Part shown: positions 51,053 through 59,468 of the stretch, one piece after another | Layout: every line of letters starts with the position of its first letter | Position numbering within the stretch: position 1 is the stretch's first letter | Source: CAZSDU01 sp964605775 | GTDB lineage: Bacteria > Bacteroidota > Bacteroidia > Bacteroidales > FEN-979 | Direction: 5' to 3' | Assembly: GCA_964605775.1 (NCBI GenBank) | Contig: CAZSDU010000018.1 | Coordinates: 1-60,480, forward strand | DNA: 60,480 nt | Position numbers and translations under genes: made by a program | The notes under the pieces: generated by a model | Databases searched by the model: none | What the model saw: only the letters and a program-made list of their open reading frames with translations | What the model was told of the DNA's origin: nothing

Positions 51053-51409
51053 ATGAATAAAGGAGAGATTATCAGCTTTGTTGAGGAATCCATTATTACG
51101 AAGAAAGAATTTCCCCAGTTCAAAGCAGGAGATACCGTCACTGTCCATTATAAAATCAAGGAGGGGAACAAGGAGCGTATTCAGACTTTCCAGGGGGTTG
51201 TGATTCAGCGATCAGGTAAAGGAATGAACGAAACTTTTACCGTCAGGAAAATATCTGGCAATATTGGTGTTGAAAGAATATTTCCCGCCACTTCTCCTTT
51301 TATAGAAAAGATCGAAGTCAACAAACATGGCGTTGTAAGAAGAGCCCGAATTTTCTACCTCCGTGGATTACAGGGTAAGAAAGCCCGTATCAAGGAAGAA
51401 CGTAAATAA
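51053..51409 (+). CDS. rplS: 50S ribosomal protein L19
   Basis: 118 aa. Start chosen at ATG 51053 (MNKGEIISFVEES); an in-frame TTG three codons earlier is not needed. Signature KEGNKERIQTFQGVVIQRSG and GVERIFPATSPFIEKIEVNK are those of bL19. Large-subunit protein at the 30S-50S bridge. Complete. Confidence 0.96.
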   Translation: MNKGEIISFVEESIITKKEFPQFKAGDTVTVHYKIKEGNKERIQTFQGVVIQRSGKGMNETFTVRKISGNIGVERIFPATSPFIEKIEVNKHGVVRRARIFYLRGLQGKKARIKEERK

Positions 51410-51441
51410 AAAAAAATCCCGATTTCTCGGGATTTTTTTTT
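51408..51441. terminator. Bidirectional terminator shared by rplS and the 63-aa gene
   Basis: A run of A, the stem ATCCCGA / TCGGGAT with a TTTC loop, then a run of T. The A and T runs make it work on both strands. It directly follows the stop codons of both convergent genes. Confidence 0.9.
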
Positions 51442-51631
51442 AATTCAACACCAGGTGAATCATTCCGGCATCTTTTGTGTGCAGTACCGAGAGTGCTTTT
51501 GAATAATTCAGGATGTTACGGATTACCGATGCGCTGGGACCGGTTTCATTTTTTTTCCTCTTATCATCAGAAGAATTTACATTTTCCTTTGAAATCAAAG
51601 AATAAATAGTAGCAGCTCGCTTCATAGGCAT
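51440..51631 (-). CDS. Small conserved-looking protein, 63 aa
   Basis: 63 aa: starts MPMKRAATIYSLISKENVNS, continues with a Lys/Glu-rich middle and ends in a helix, PSASVIRNILNYSKALSVLH, then AGMIHLVLN. I recall similar short proteins in other Bacteroidota but cannot name a family. Its stop lies in the terminator shared with rplS, which supports a real transcribed gene. No promoter was identified. Confidence 0.6.
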   Translation of the reverse strand: MPMKRAATIYSLISKENVNSSDDKRKKNETGPSASVIRNILNYSKALSVLHTKDAGMIHLVLN

Positions 51632-51735
51632 AATATTGGTTTGAAATATTATTCATACCTAAGAAACGGGATATTTTTCCCAATATTTTAGAAGTTGAAA
51701 AATAATTTCGCCCTGATAAGGCTACGCCGATTTCC

Positions 51736-52320
51736 TTAAACCGACAGTATCACATTATTCTCTTTGACCAGTTTACGGAGATTGATCAGGGCATAGCGCA
51801 TACGGCCCAGGGCAGTGTTGATGCTCACATTGGTCACCTCGGCAATATCCTTGAAACTCATGTCGCCATAATGCCGCATCACCAATACTTCTTTTTGCTC
51901 TTCAGGCAAGTAATCAATAAGCTTTTTCACATCCTTGTGTATCTGCTCCGTGATCATTAGTTCTTCCACTGATTCTACTGGAATCCTGATCTTATCAAAG
52001 ATATCGAAGTCATCCCGATTGTCGATGATGGGAATCCGTTTAGCTTTTCGGAAATAATCAATGATCAGGTTATGGGCGATTCGCATGACCCATTGGATAA
52101 ATTTACCTTCTTCTTTATACTGCCCGGAACGGAAAGTATTGATCACCTTAATGAAAGTGTCCTGAAAAAGGTCTTCTGCCAAATCCTTATCTTTAACTAC
52201 CATAAGGATATAAGCGAAAACACGGTTCTTGTGACGAAAGATTAATTTTTCGAGGGCGGATTGATGACCGGCTATATACCTGCCAATCAGCTCCTGGTCT
52301 GTCATGACTTGGGCTTGCAT
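51736..52320 (-). CDS. ECF-type RNA polymerase sigma factor
   Basis: 194 aa from the ATG at 52320, which is preceded by AAGGAG; an earlier in-frame codon would add seven residues. Region 2 (QSALEKLIFRHKNRVFAYIL, then AEDLFQDTFIKVIN) and region 4 with helix-turn-helix (YGDMSFKDIAEVTNVSINTA) are clear. No anti-sigma gene is adjacent. It resembles the broadly conserved stand-alone ECF sigma of Bacteroidota. Regulon unknown. Confidence 0.9.
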   Translation of the reverse strand: MQAQVMTDQELIGRYIAGHQSALEKLIFRHKNRVFAYILMVVKDKDLAEDLFQDTFIKVINTFRSGQYKEEGKFIQWVMRIAHNLIIDYFRKAKRIPIIDNRDDFDIFDKIRIPVESVEELMITEQIHKDVKKLIDYLPEEQKEVLVMRHYGDMSFKDIAEVTNVSINTALGRMRYALINLRKLVKENNVILSV

Positions 52321-52383
52321 TGGTTCTCCTTTTTTAGTCAAAAAGAGTAGATATCAGCCTATATATTCCCTCCTATATGTTAT

Positions 52384-52407
52384 GCGCAAGGGGTAAAAAT
52401 GTTGCGC
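52384..52407 (-). promoter_or_regulatory. Inverted repeat upstream of the sigma factor gene
   Basis: GCGCAA-N12-TTGCGC is a perfect 6-bp inverted repeat about 65 bases upstream of the ATG. A second one, CAATTA-TTACG-TAATTG, is at 52415-52431. They may be an autoregulated ECF promoter or operator. Function inferred only. Confidence 0.4.
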
Positions 52408-52521
52408 GGTTTACCAATTATTACGTAATTGCCTTGTTTTGGTTGCACAAATGTAAATAAAAAAAATAAAAAAGCAAGTTTTCTTTATAATTTTGCTGTT
52501 TTTGCAGGTCTGAAGAATGCT

Positions 52522-55347
52522 ATGATTAATGCTGAAACGCAGGATCCAAGGGATTTTATCATCATTAAAGGCGCCAGGGTCAATAATCTGAAAAATATCA
52601 ACCTGGCCATTCCGCGAAACAAATTCGTGGTTATTACCGGTTTGTCGGGTTCTGGAAAATCTTCCCTGGCTTTCGATACCTTGTATGCCGAGGGGCAGAG
52701 GCGTTATGTGGAAAGCCTCAGTGCTTATGCCCGTCAGTTTTTAGGGAGGATGAGTAAGCCTGAAGTGGACAGTATTACTGGCATTGCTCCTGCTATTGCC
52801 ATAGAACAGCGGGTCAACACCCTTAATCCACGATCCACGGTGGGCACATCCACAGAGATTTATGAATACCTTAAACTGCTTTTTGCAAGGATAGGGAGAA
52901 CCATATCGCCTGTATCCGCTGAGGTTGTCAGACGCGATAGTGTCACTGATGTGGTGGATGCCATTATGAGATTGGCCGAAGATACTGCGGTCAGCATTTT
53001 TGCCCCGCTTGAAATAAAAACCATGAACGGCAACTTCAAGCAGAAATGCCAGGTATTGATGCAGCAAGGGTTTTCGCGAATCATGCTGGATGAGCAAATC
53101 CTGCAGCTGGATGAGATGGATACGGAAAACATTCCTGTTTTCAGTCAATTTTTTATTTTGGTTGACCGCTTTTCCGTTCAGCATCAGGATCTGGATCTGC
53201 CAGGAAGAATCGCGGATTCTGTCCAAATTGCCTTCTTCGAATCCAGTGGGAGTTGCATGGTTGAAATGATCTCGGGAGCTAAAATCAGAAGAACATACTC
53301 CAATAAATTTGAAGCTGACGGAATCATTTTCGAAGAACCTTCAGAAAACCTTTTCAGTTTCAACAATCCTTACGGAGCCTGTAAAACCTGTGAAGGATTC
53401 GGCAGTGTGATCGGCATCGATGAAGATCTGGTTATTCCCAACAAGAACCTTTCTATTTATGAAGATGCCATTGCCTGCTGGAAAGGAGAAAAAATGGGAG
53501 AATGGAAACAGGAATTGATGCTTCATGCTCATCAATTTGAATTCCCCATTCACAAACCTTTTTACGAACTTAGTCCTTCACAAAAAGAACTGCTTTGGAC
53601 CGGAAACGAATTCTTCAAGGGTTTGAACAAATTTTTCGACTATGTGGAAAGTCAGAATTATAAAATCCAGTACCGTGTGATGATGTCCCGTTACAGGGGT
53701 AAGACGGTATGTCCGGAATGTAAGGGAACCCGTTTACGAAAAGATGCAAATTATGTCAGGATCCAAGATAAATCAATCAGTGATCTGGTGTTAATGCCTA
53801 TTGCTGAATTGACCTCATTCTTCCACAATCTGAAATTAAACAATGAGGATCATACAATAAGCCGTAGGTTGCTGACAGAGATTATAAACCGGCTTGAGGT
53901 GCTGAATGATGTCGGCCTTGGTTATCTTACCCTGAATCGTCTGTCGTCCACCCTTTCGGGTGGCGAATCACAACGCATCAACCTCTCCACAGCGCTGGGC
54001 AGTAGTCTGGTCGGTTCGATGTATATCCTTGACGAACCCAGTATCGGGTTGCATCCCCGGGATACTCGTCGACTCATAAGGGTTTTATGCCGTCTTCGTG
54101 ATGTCGGAAATACTGTTATTGTTGTGGAACACGAAGAAGAGATTATCCGGGCAGCTGACCAGGTCATCGATATCGGTCCTCTGGCAGGCAGCCATGGAGG
54201 AGAAATCATGTTCCAGGGTAATTATGCTGACCTGATGAAGGATCAGTTTAGCCTTACCGGAAAGTACCTGGGTCATCACCTGCAGATACCTCTTCCTTCC
54301 GTTCGCAGGAAATGGATGGAATACATAGAAATTAAAGGTGCCAGAGAAAACAACCTCAAGAACATCACGGTAAAAATCCCTCTGCATATTCTTACAGTCA
54401 TAACCGGTGTGAGTGGTTCCGGAAAAACATCATTGGTCAGACGCATCCTATACCCTGCACTGAAAAAGTTGTATGGGGGATACGGGGAAAGGACTGGTAA
54501 ATTCGACAGGCTTGATGGCGATATTCACCGTATCGGCAATGTCGAAATGGTTGATCAGAATCCGATCGGACGTTCCACAAGATCCAATCCTGCCACCTAC
54601 ATCAAGGCTTTTGATGAGATACGTACCTTGTTCTCTGATCAGCAACTGTCGAAAGTAAGAGGGTATAAACCCGGATTTTTTTCCTTTAATATCGAGGGCG
54701 GACGATGCGAAGAATGTGAAGGAGAAGGTGTAGTGAAAATCGAAATGCAGTTCATGGCCGATCTCTTTCTGACCTGCGAAAGTTGTAAGGGAAAACGGTT
54801 CAGGGATGAAGTGCTGGATGTGAAGTTCAGGGAGAAGACCATTGTCGATATCCTGAACATGACCGTGGATGAGGCCATGGCATTTTTTAATCATGAATCG
54901 AAACCCAGCGCCCATGAAAAACGGATACTTCAAAAATTAAAACCGCTGCAGGATGTGGGACTTGGATATCTCCGTCTGGGGCAGTCCTCTTCTACTCTTT
55001 CAGGTGGTGAAGCCCAGCGGATCAAACTGGCCTTTTTCCTGTCGAAAGGGAACAGTGAAAAACCGACCCTTTTTATATTTGATGAGCCAACTACAGGATT
55101 GCATTTTCACGACATCCATAAACTGCTTGTTTCTTTAGCTTCTCTGATGGTTCATGGTCATACAATAGTGGTGATCGAGCACAATCCCGAAGTGATCAAA
55201 TGTGCTGACTGGGTCATTGATCTGGGTAAAGAAGGTGGAGATAATGGAGGAATGGTGGTTTATGAAGGGACTCCTGAAGGACTGGCACAATTTGAAGGAT
55301 CATATACGGGATATTATTTAAAAGATAAGTTAGGAGTTAGGAATTAG
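52522..55347 (+). CDS. uvrA: Excinuclease ABC subunit A
   Basis: 941 aa from the ATG at 52522 (MINAETQDPRDF); an upstream start at 52429 would add 31 residues without family support. Two ABC modules: Walker A GLSGSGKSSLAFDTL and GVSGSGKTSLVRRIL, signatures TLSGGESQRINL and TLSGGEAQRIKL, zinc-finger cysteines CKTCEGFG/CPECKGTR and CEECEGEG/CESCKGKR. DNA damage recognition in nucleotide excision repair. A TAATTTTG at 52488-52495 is a likely -7 element. Confidence 0.96.
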   Translation: MINAETQDPRDFIIIKGARVNNLKNINLAIPRNKFVVITGLSGSGKSSLAFDTLYAEGQRRYVESLSAYARQFLGRMSKPEVDSITGIAPAIAIEQRVNTLNPRSTVGTSTEIYEYLKLLFARIGRTISPVSAEVVRRDSVTDVVDAIMRLAEDTAVSIFAPLEIKTMNGNFKQKCQVLMQQGFSRIMLDEQILQLDEMDTENIPVFSQFFILVDRFSVQHQDLDLPGRIADSVQIAFFESSGSCMVEMISGAKIRRTYSNKFEADGIIFEEPSENLFSFNNPYGACKTCEGFGSVIGIDEDLVIPNKNLSIYEDAIACWKGEKMGEWKQELMLHAHQFEFPIHKPFYELSPSQKELLWTGNEFFKGLNKFFDYVESQNYKIQYRVMMSRYRGKTVCPECKGTRLRKDANYVRIQDKSISDLVLMPIAELTSFFHNLKLNNEDHTISRRLLTEIINRLEVLNDVGLGYLTLNRLSSTLSGGESQRINLSTALGSSLVGSMYILDEPSIGLHPRDTRRLIRVLCRLRDVGNTVIVVEHEEEIIRAADQVIDIGPLAGSHGGEIMFQGNYADLMKDQFSLTGKYLGHHLQIPLPSVRRKWMEYIEIKGARENNLKNITVKIPLHILTVITGVSGSGKTSLVRRILYPALKKLYGGYGERTGKFDRLDGDIHRIGNVEMVDQNPIGRSTRSNPATYIKAFDEIRTLFSDQQLSKVRGYKPGFFSFNIEGGRCEECEGEGVVKIEMQFMADLFLTCESCKGKRFRDEVLDVKFREKTIVDILNMTVDEAMAFFNHESKPSAHEKRILQKLKPLQDVGLGYLRLGQSSSTLSGGEAQRIKLAFFLSKGNSEKPTLFIFDEPTTGLHFHDIHKLLVSLASLMVHGHTIVVIEHNPEVIKCADWVIDLGKEGGDNGGMVVYEGTPEGLAQFEGSYTGYYLKDKLGVRN

Positions 55348-55349
55348 GA
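55329..55349 (+). repeat. Tandem repeat, three 7-bp units (GTTAGGA type)
   Basis: GTTAGGA, GTTAGGA, ATTAGGA. It covers the last codons and the stop of uvrA, the same position as the 22916 array relative to its gene. Confidence 0.85.
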
Positions 55350-55373
55350 ATTGATATTATTAAATTTTCGCCT

Positions 55374-56732
55374 ATGAGAAGCATTAATCCGGCGAATAAT
55401 CAGGTGATCCGTGAATATGCGGAGCATTCGGGTGAGGAAGTAAGTCAGATCATTGAATCCGTAAATCAAACCTGGCTTTCATGGAAGGAGACTTCCTTTG
55501 AATATCGTGGGGATTTATTCCGGAAAGCGGCGCATTTGTTGCGTAACCGGAAAGCAGAACTGGCAAAATTGATGACCCTTGAGATGGGCAAGATCATCAA
55601 AGAATCAGAAGCTGAAATTGAAAAATGTGCCCTGGTCTGCGATTTTTATGCCGAAAAGGCTGCTGGCATGCTGGCTGATGAATTCATCCCTTCTGATGCC
55701 GGAAAGAGTTTTGTCACCTTTCAACCCCTTGGGGTTATTCTGGCCGTAATGCCCTGGAATTTCCCGTTCTGGCAGGTATTCCGTTTTGCTGCGCCCACGC
55801 TGATGGCCGGGAATTCGGCAGTGCTGAAACATGCCTCCAATGTACCCGGCTGTGCCCTGGCTATTGAGAACATATTTATCGATGCGGATTTTCCTCCCGA
55901 CCTTTTTCGTTGCCTGATGATTCCATCCACTCAGGTGGAAGCGGTGATCACGCATCCCCTGATTAAAGCGGTATCATTAACCGGCAGTGAAGCTGCAGGG
56001 AGCCAGGTGGCATCCCTGGCCGGAAAAAACATTAAAAAGAGTCTTCTGGAATTAGGCGGGTCTGATCCCTTTATCATTCTTGAGGATTCCGATCTTGAGA
56101 CAGCCGTAAGGACAGCCGTTACGGCCAGGATGATCAACCAGGGACAAAGCTGCATTGCAGCAAAAAGGTTTATCGTGGTAGAGAAAGTAGCTGATGAATT
56201 TATCACCTGCATAAAAATACTGATGGCGGGACTGAAGATGGGCGATCCGATGGAACCCGGAACCCAGGTTAGTCCACTGGCCCGTCCCGATCTGGTTGAT
56301 GATATCGAAAAGCAGGTCCATGAATCCATTGCTGCAGGTGCAAAGCTTGTTCTCGGGGGTAAACGTCCGGACCGGACAGGTTGCTATTTTGAACCTACCA
56401 TCCTCGATAGGGTTTCCGAAGGAATGGCCGTTTACAGGCAAGAAACCTTCGGGCCTGTTATGGCAGTGATCCGGGTTGCGAATGAAGAAGAAGCCATTGC
56501 AGTGGCCAATGATACGGAATTCGGGCTGGGTGGTTGTATCTGGACCCGTGACTTGGTTCGCGGAGAGGCTATTGCGAGGAAGATCAATACCGGAGCCATG
56601 TTTGTAAACGGAATGACCAAATCAGATCCCCGTCTTCCTTTCGGAGGTATTAATAAATCCGGTTATGGCCGGGAGCTTGGACTCTATGGAATCCGCGAGT
56701 TCGTCAATATGAAAACCGTCTGGATCGGGTAA
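55374..56732 (+). CDS. NAD(P)-dependent aldehyde dehydrogenase (succinate-semialdehyde type)
   Basis: 452 aa. Catalytic Cys in NQGQSCIAAKRF, general-base Glu in LLELGGSDPFI, cofactor loop SLTGSEAAGSQVA, PWNFPFWQVFR and the C-terminal LPFGGINKSGYGRELG. The length and PFGGIKxSGYGRE variant are typical of the compact bacterial succinate-semialdehyde dehydrogenases of the GabD/YneI group. The exact aldehyde is not certain. Lies 26 bases after uvrA. Confidence 0.88.
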   Translation: MRSINPANNQVIREYAEHSGEEVSQIIESVNQTWLSWKETSFEYRGDLFRKAAHLLRNRKAELAKLMTLEMGKIIKESEAEIEKCALVCDFYAEKAAGMLADEFIPSDAGKSFVTFQPLGVILAVMPWNFPFWQVFRFAAPTLMAGNSAVLKHASNVPGCALAIENIFIDADFPPDLFRCLMIPSTQVEAVITHPLIKAVSLTGSEAAGSQVASLAGKNIKKSLLELGGSDPFIILEDSDLETAVRTAVTARMINQGQSCIAAKRFIVVEKVADEFITCIKILMAGLKMGDPMEPGTQVSPLARPDLVDDIEKQVHESIAAGAKLVLGGKRPDRTGCYFEPTILDRVSEGMAVYRQETFGPVMAVIRVANEEEAIAVANDTEFGLGGCIWTRDLVRGEAIARKINTGAMFVNGMTKSDPRLPFGGINKSGYGRELGLYGIREFVNMKTVWIG

Positions 56733-56820
56733 TTTACCCATGTTAAATCTTCATTAACAAATCATTACCTTCATATAATAATAAATACTGATACCGATAT
56801 TTGTATCAAAATTCGGTACC

Positions 56821-58029
56821 ATGAAGATCGCTACTTGCCAATTTACGGATGCTTATTTTCCAATTATGGACGGTGTCGGGATGACCGCACATAATTATGC
56901 ACACTGGCTCAATGAAAAATATGGCAAAACAGCCCTTGTCGCTCCAAAAGTAAGTGATTACGATGATGATGAAAATTACAAGGTCCATCGGTTTAAATCG
57001 GTATTGATTCCCGGAATGAACCCTTACCGGATCGGGTTGCCTTTGATTGACGTTCAATTTAAAAAGAAACTGAAAAAAAACAGTTTCGATTTACTGCATG
57101 CCCACAGTCCCTTTATCAGCGGACAGCTTGCACAAAAATTAGCAAGAACCCTTGATGTTCCTCTGGTTGCTACATTTCATTCAAAATACAGGGAGGATTT
57201 TAAAAAAGTATTGAACAACGATCTTTTTGTTGAATTCCTGATGAACCTGACGCTTGATTTCTATATGACCGCTAATGTTGTTTGGGTTCCCAACAAGTCC
57301 ACTGGGGAAACCTTAAGAGAATACGGATATGATGGAAAATTTGAGGTCATGCCCAATGGGACGGATATGGAAATCCCCTCTGTCCCCAAGAAATTAAAAT
57401 TCCGGAAAAAGGGACTGAAAATCACAGGTTTTGATGCCAATGACTTTGTTCTTTTATTTGTAGGACAGCACAGATGGGAGAAGAATGTCGGCATGATACT
57501 TGAAGGTTTATCCCTGTTGAAAAACAAAAATGAATCTTTTAAAATGGTCTTTGTAGGCGAGGGATATGCATACAAGGATATGAAAAAGATGGTCAGGCAA
57601 TCAGGGCTTCAGGATGAGGTTAAGTTTCTCGGTCTGATCAGCGACCGCGATGAACTCCGCTATATATATGCATTAGCGGATTTATTTGTTTTTCCATCCA
57701 TCTACGACAATTCCCCTTTGGTCATTCAGGAAGCCGCAGCCTTTGACGTCCCCTCAATCCTTGTGAAAGGAAGTTCCGCCGCGGAAGGCATCACCGATAA
57801 GGTCAATGGGTTTCTTGTAGAAAACAGTCCGGAAGCCCTGGCTAACCTGATTTCAGACTTGATGAAATATCCTGAGACCATCAGGCTTTCCGGTGAAGGA
57901 GCACGGAAATCAATCTACCGGAATTGGGAAACCTTAGCCGATGATGTTTATCACCGTTACTGTGAGATCATCCATGAATACAAACCCAGATATCCAAGAT
58001 CATCCCATTATGATGATGAACTGATTTAA
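56821..58029 (+). CDS. GT4 family glycosyltransferase
   Basis: 402 aa, two Rossmann domains. N-terminal FPIMDGVGMTAHNYAHWL glycine-rich loop, LLHAHSPFISG acceptor side, and C-terminal nucleotide-sugar site (GLISDRDELRYIYALADLFV, then PLVIQEAAAFDVPSI with the E-x7-E-like pair). It resembles the diacylglycerol or lipid-linked glucosyltransferases and other membrane-associated GT4 enzymes. The acceptor is unknown. It converges with the MauE-like gene: the two stop codons overlap in TTAA. Confidence 0.85.
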   Translation: MKIATCQFTDAYFPIMDGVGMTAHNYAHWLNEKYGKTALVAPKVSDYDDDENYKVHRFKSVLIPGMNPYRIGLPLIDVQFKKKLKKNSFDLLHAHSPFISGQLAQKLARTLDVPLVATFHSKYREDFKKVLNNDLFVEFLMNLTLDFYMTANVVWVPNKSTGETLREYGYDGKFEVMPNGTDMEIPSVPKKLKFRKKGLKITGFDANDFVLLFVGQHRWEKNVGMILEGLSLLKNKNESFKMVFVGEGYAYKDMKKMVRQSGLQDEVKFLGLISDRDELRYIYALADLFVFPSIYDNSPLVIQEAAAFDVPSILVKGSSAAEGITDKVNGFLVENSPEALANLISDLMKYPETIRLSGEGARKSIYRNWETLADDVYHRYCEIIHEYKPRYPRSSHYDDELI

Positions 58030-58922
58030 ATAGTGGAAAGTTCCAAAAAGGTCAGATTCTGAATGACCCTGCCATCTTTAATCACCCAAACTACCGGTAA
58101 TTCCGGGCCGCATAACTTTATTAAATCCTTGCCCGGTATCAGGCGTTGAGGGATATCATATGCTTTTGTTCTTGATAAAAAATCAGGAACTTTGTTCAGT
58201 TTACCATTGATAATTAATAAAATTGAAATGGAGGGATTTTCCATTTTCAACAAATGTAATTTGTATGCAGTAAGTACGCAGGCAGGGCAAGACATGCTGA
58301 GAAAAGCAACGACATGCGTTCCCTTACTCAATTCGAATGGCGGACGAAATCTGCCGAGATAACTGAAAAGAAAATCTGCATCCGGTTTTTCTGAGTTGAT
58401 AAATGTTAACGAAGTTATACCGGCATTTTGTTCAGGAGGGTTTAAGAGGTATGGGAATCCAAGAGCGACAAGGATCACAATGATCAGGATTAACCTCTGA
58501 TAATCCCAAGATATCCCTGGATAGAACTTGTATAGTATTATTGTGATTACAATCAGAATTAGATTCTTAATCAGCGACTCCAGAGGAGAAAGCATAAGGT
58601 CAGGGCCAAAGCAATTACAGTTTTCATGATTCCCCTTGGTGAATAGAAGGAAAACCAGGTAAATAGAAAAACCAAAAAGCAAAAGAAAAACAAATTTTAG
58701 GGTAAACCTCCGTAGCCTGAAATTCAGAATCAATAAAATTGCTACAACGAACTCAATACTGATAATCAGTCTTGCCAGGAAAGGGGAAATCAGCCAATCG
58801 GCAAGCCCGGCTTCCACCAGGTTCAACTCAAAGAAATCAATAGTAATGAATTTCCGGTAAGCAGAAAACAGAAAAAAAACACCAAGACAAACCGTAAGAA
58901 AAGGGAAAAAAAACTTCTTCAA
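58026..58922 (-). CDS. MauE/DoxX-like membrane protein with thioredoxin-like C terminus
   Basis: 298 aa. Four or more membrane segments in the first 165 residues, starting FFFPFLTVCLGVFFLFSAYRKF, then a thioredoxin-like domain with CPAC (LSMSCPACVLTAY). A thiol-redox or electron-supply role at the membrane is typical of MauE/DoxX proteins. The start codon is TTG (58922) and directly abuts the end of an IS element, which may have replaced the original upstream region or the original start codon. Confidence 0.75.
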   Translation of the reverse strand: MKKFFFPFLTVCLGVFFLFSAYRKFITIDFFELNLVEAGLADWLISPFLARLIISIEFVVAILLILNFRLRRFTLKFVFLLLFGFSIYLVFLLFTKGNHENCNCFGPDLMLSPLESLIKNLILIVITIILYKFYPGISWDYQRLILIIVILVALGFPYLLNPPEQNAGITSLTFINSEKPDADFLFSYLGRFRPPFELSKGTHVVAFLSMSCPACVLTAYKLHLLKMENPSISILLIINGKLNKVPDFLSRTKAYDIPQRLIPGKDLIKLCGPELPVVWVIKDGRVIQNLTFLELSTI

Positions 58923-58924
58923 TG

Positions 58925-59458
58925 AAGCTCCCCGCCGCAGAGCAGCGGGGTATCTTAAAACAATGCTAACTGTTTACTTTTGTGCAAAACTGTGTAATCT
59001 TTCTCCAGCCCTTGATCACGAACATATTTCATGATACTCGTTTCATCACCAAACTTGCTGACCGTGTTGACGAAGAATCCATCTGTCCAAAACTCTCCAC
59101 CCCAAAGCTTGGTTTTGACCTCAGGGTGTGTTTTGAAGATCTCCTTTGCCGTGAGACTTTTTACCATTGTGATAATTGTTGTTGCACTAATCCTCGGAAC
59201 AGATTGAATCAAAAAATGAACATGATCTTTGTCCGTCCCAATCTCCAAAAAATGAACCTCATATCGCTTCTCAATCTCCAGGCAAATTTCTTTCAGGGTT
59301 TGATCAACAGCCTTACTAAACACTACCCTCCTATATTTGGCAGGGCAAACAAAATGGTACAACAGTACGCTTACATTATGTGATTTATGTATGTATTCAC
59401 TTTCGCTCATACACACAAAGATATTAATTACGCCGCAAGCGGCGGGGAACTAACCCCA
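58925..59458 (-). mobile_element. IS200-like insertion element
   Basis: Contains one transposase gene (58955-59416) flanked by imperfect hairpins built from the same G/C words: CCCCGC / GCGGGG at 58930-58950 and CGCCGC / GCGGCG at 59431-59444 followed by GGGGAACTAACCCC. These are the subterminal hairpins expected for IS200/IS605 ends. No tnpB, target duplication or inverted terminal repeats, as expected for the family. The exact ends are estimates. Confidence 0.75.
58955..59416 (-). CDS. tnpA: IS200/IS605-family Y1 transposase TnpA
   Basis: 153 aa. HUH motif in DKDHVHFLIQ and the catalytic tyrosine in IMKYVRDQG. The N terminus YHFVCPAKYRRVVF is typical. It cuts and rejoins single-stranded DNA at hairpin ends. 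Slightly longer than the usual 130-145 aa. Probably intact. Confidence 0.92.
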   Translation of the reverse strand: MCMSESEYIHKSHNVSVLLYHFVCPAKYRRVVFSKAVDQTLKEICLEIEKRYEVHFLEIGTDKDHVHFLIQSVPRISATTIITMVKSLTAKEIFKTHPEVKTKLWGGEFWTDGFFVNTVSKFGDETSIMKYVRDQGLEKDYTVLHKSKQLALF

Positions 59459-59468
59459 AAAGAGATAA

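Noticed and set aside
56744..56762. Rex-like site before the GT4 gene (ATGTTAA...TTAACAA)
   Set aside because: The two halves are separated by 7 bases instead of 4, so the site does not fit Rex spacing.
58955..59416. IS605-type element with tnpB and an omega RNA
   Set aside because: No tnpB-like frame is present and the element is only about 0.5 kb, so IS200-like is the better call.
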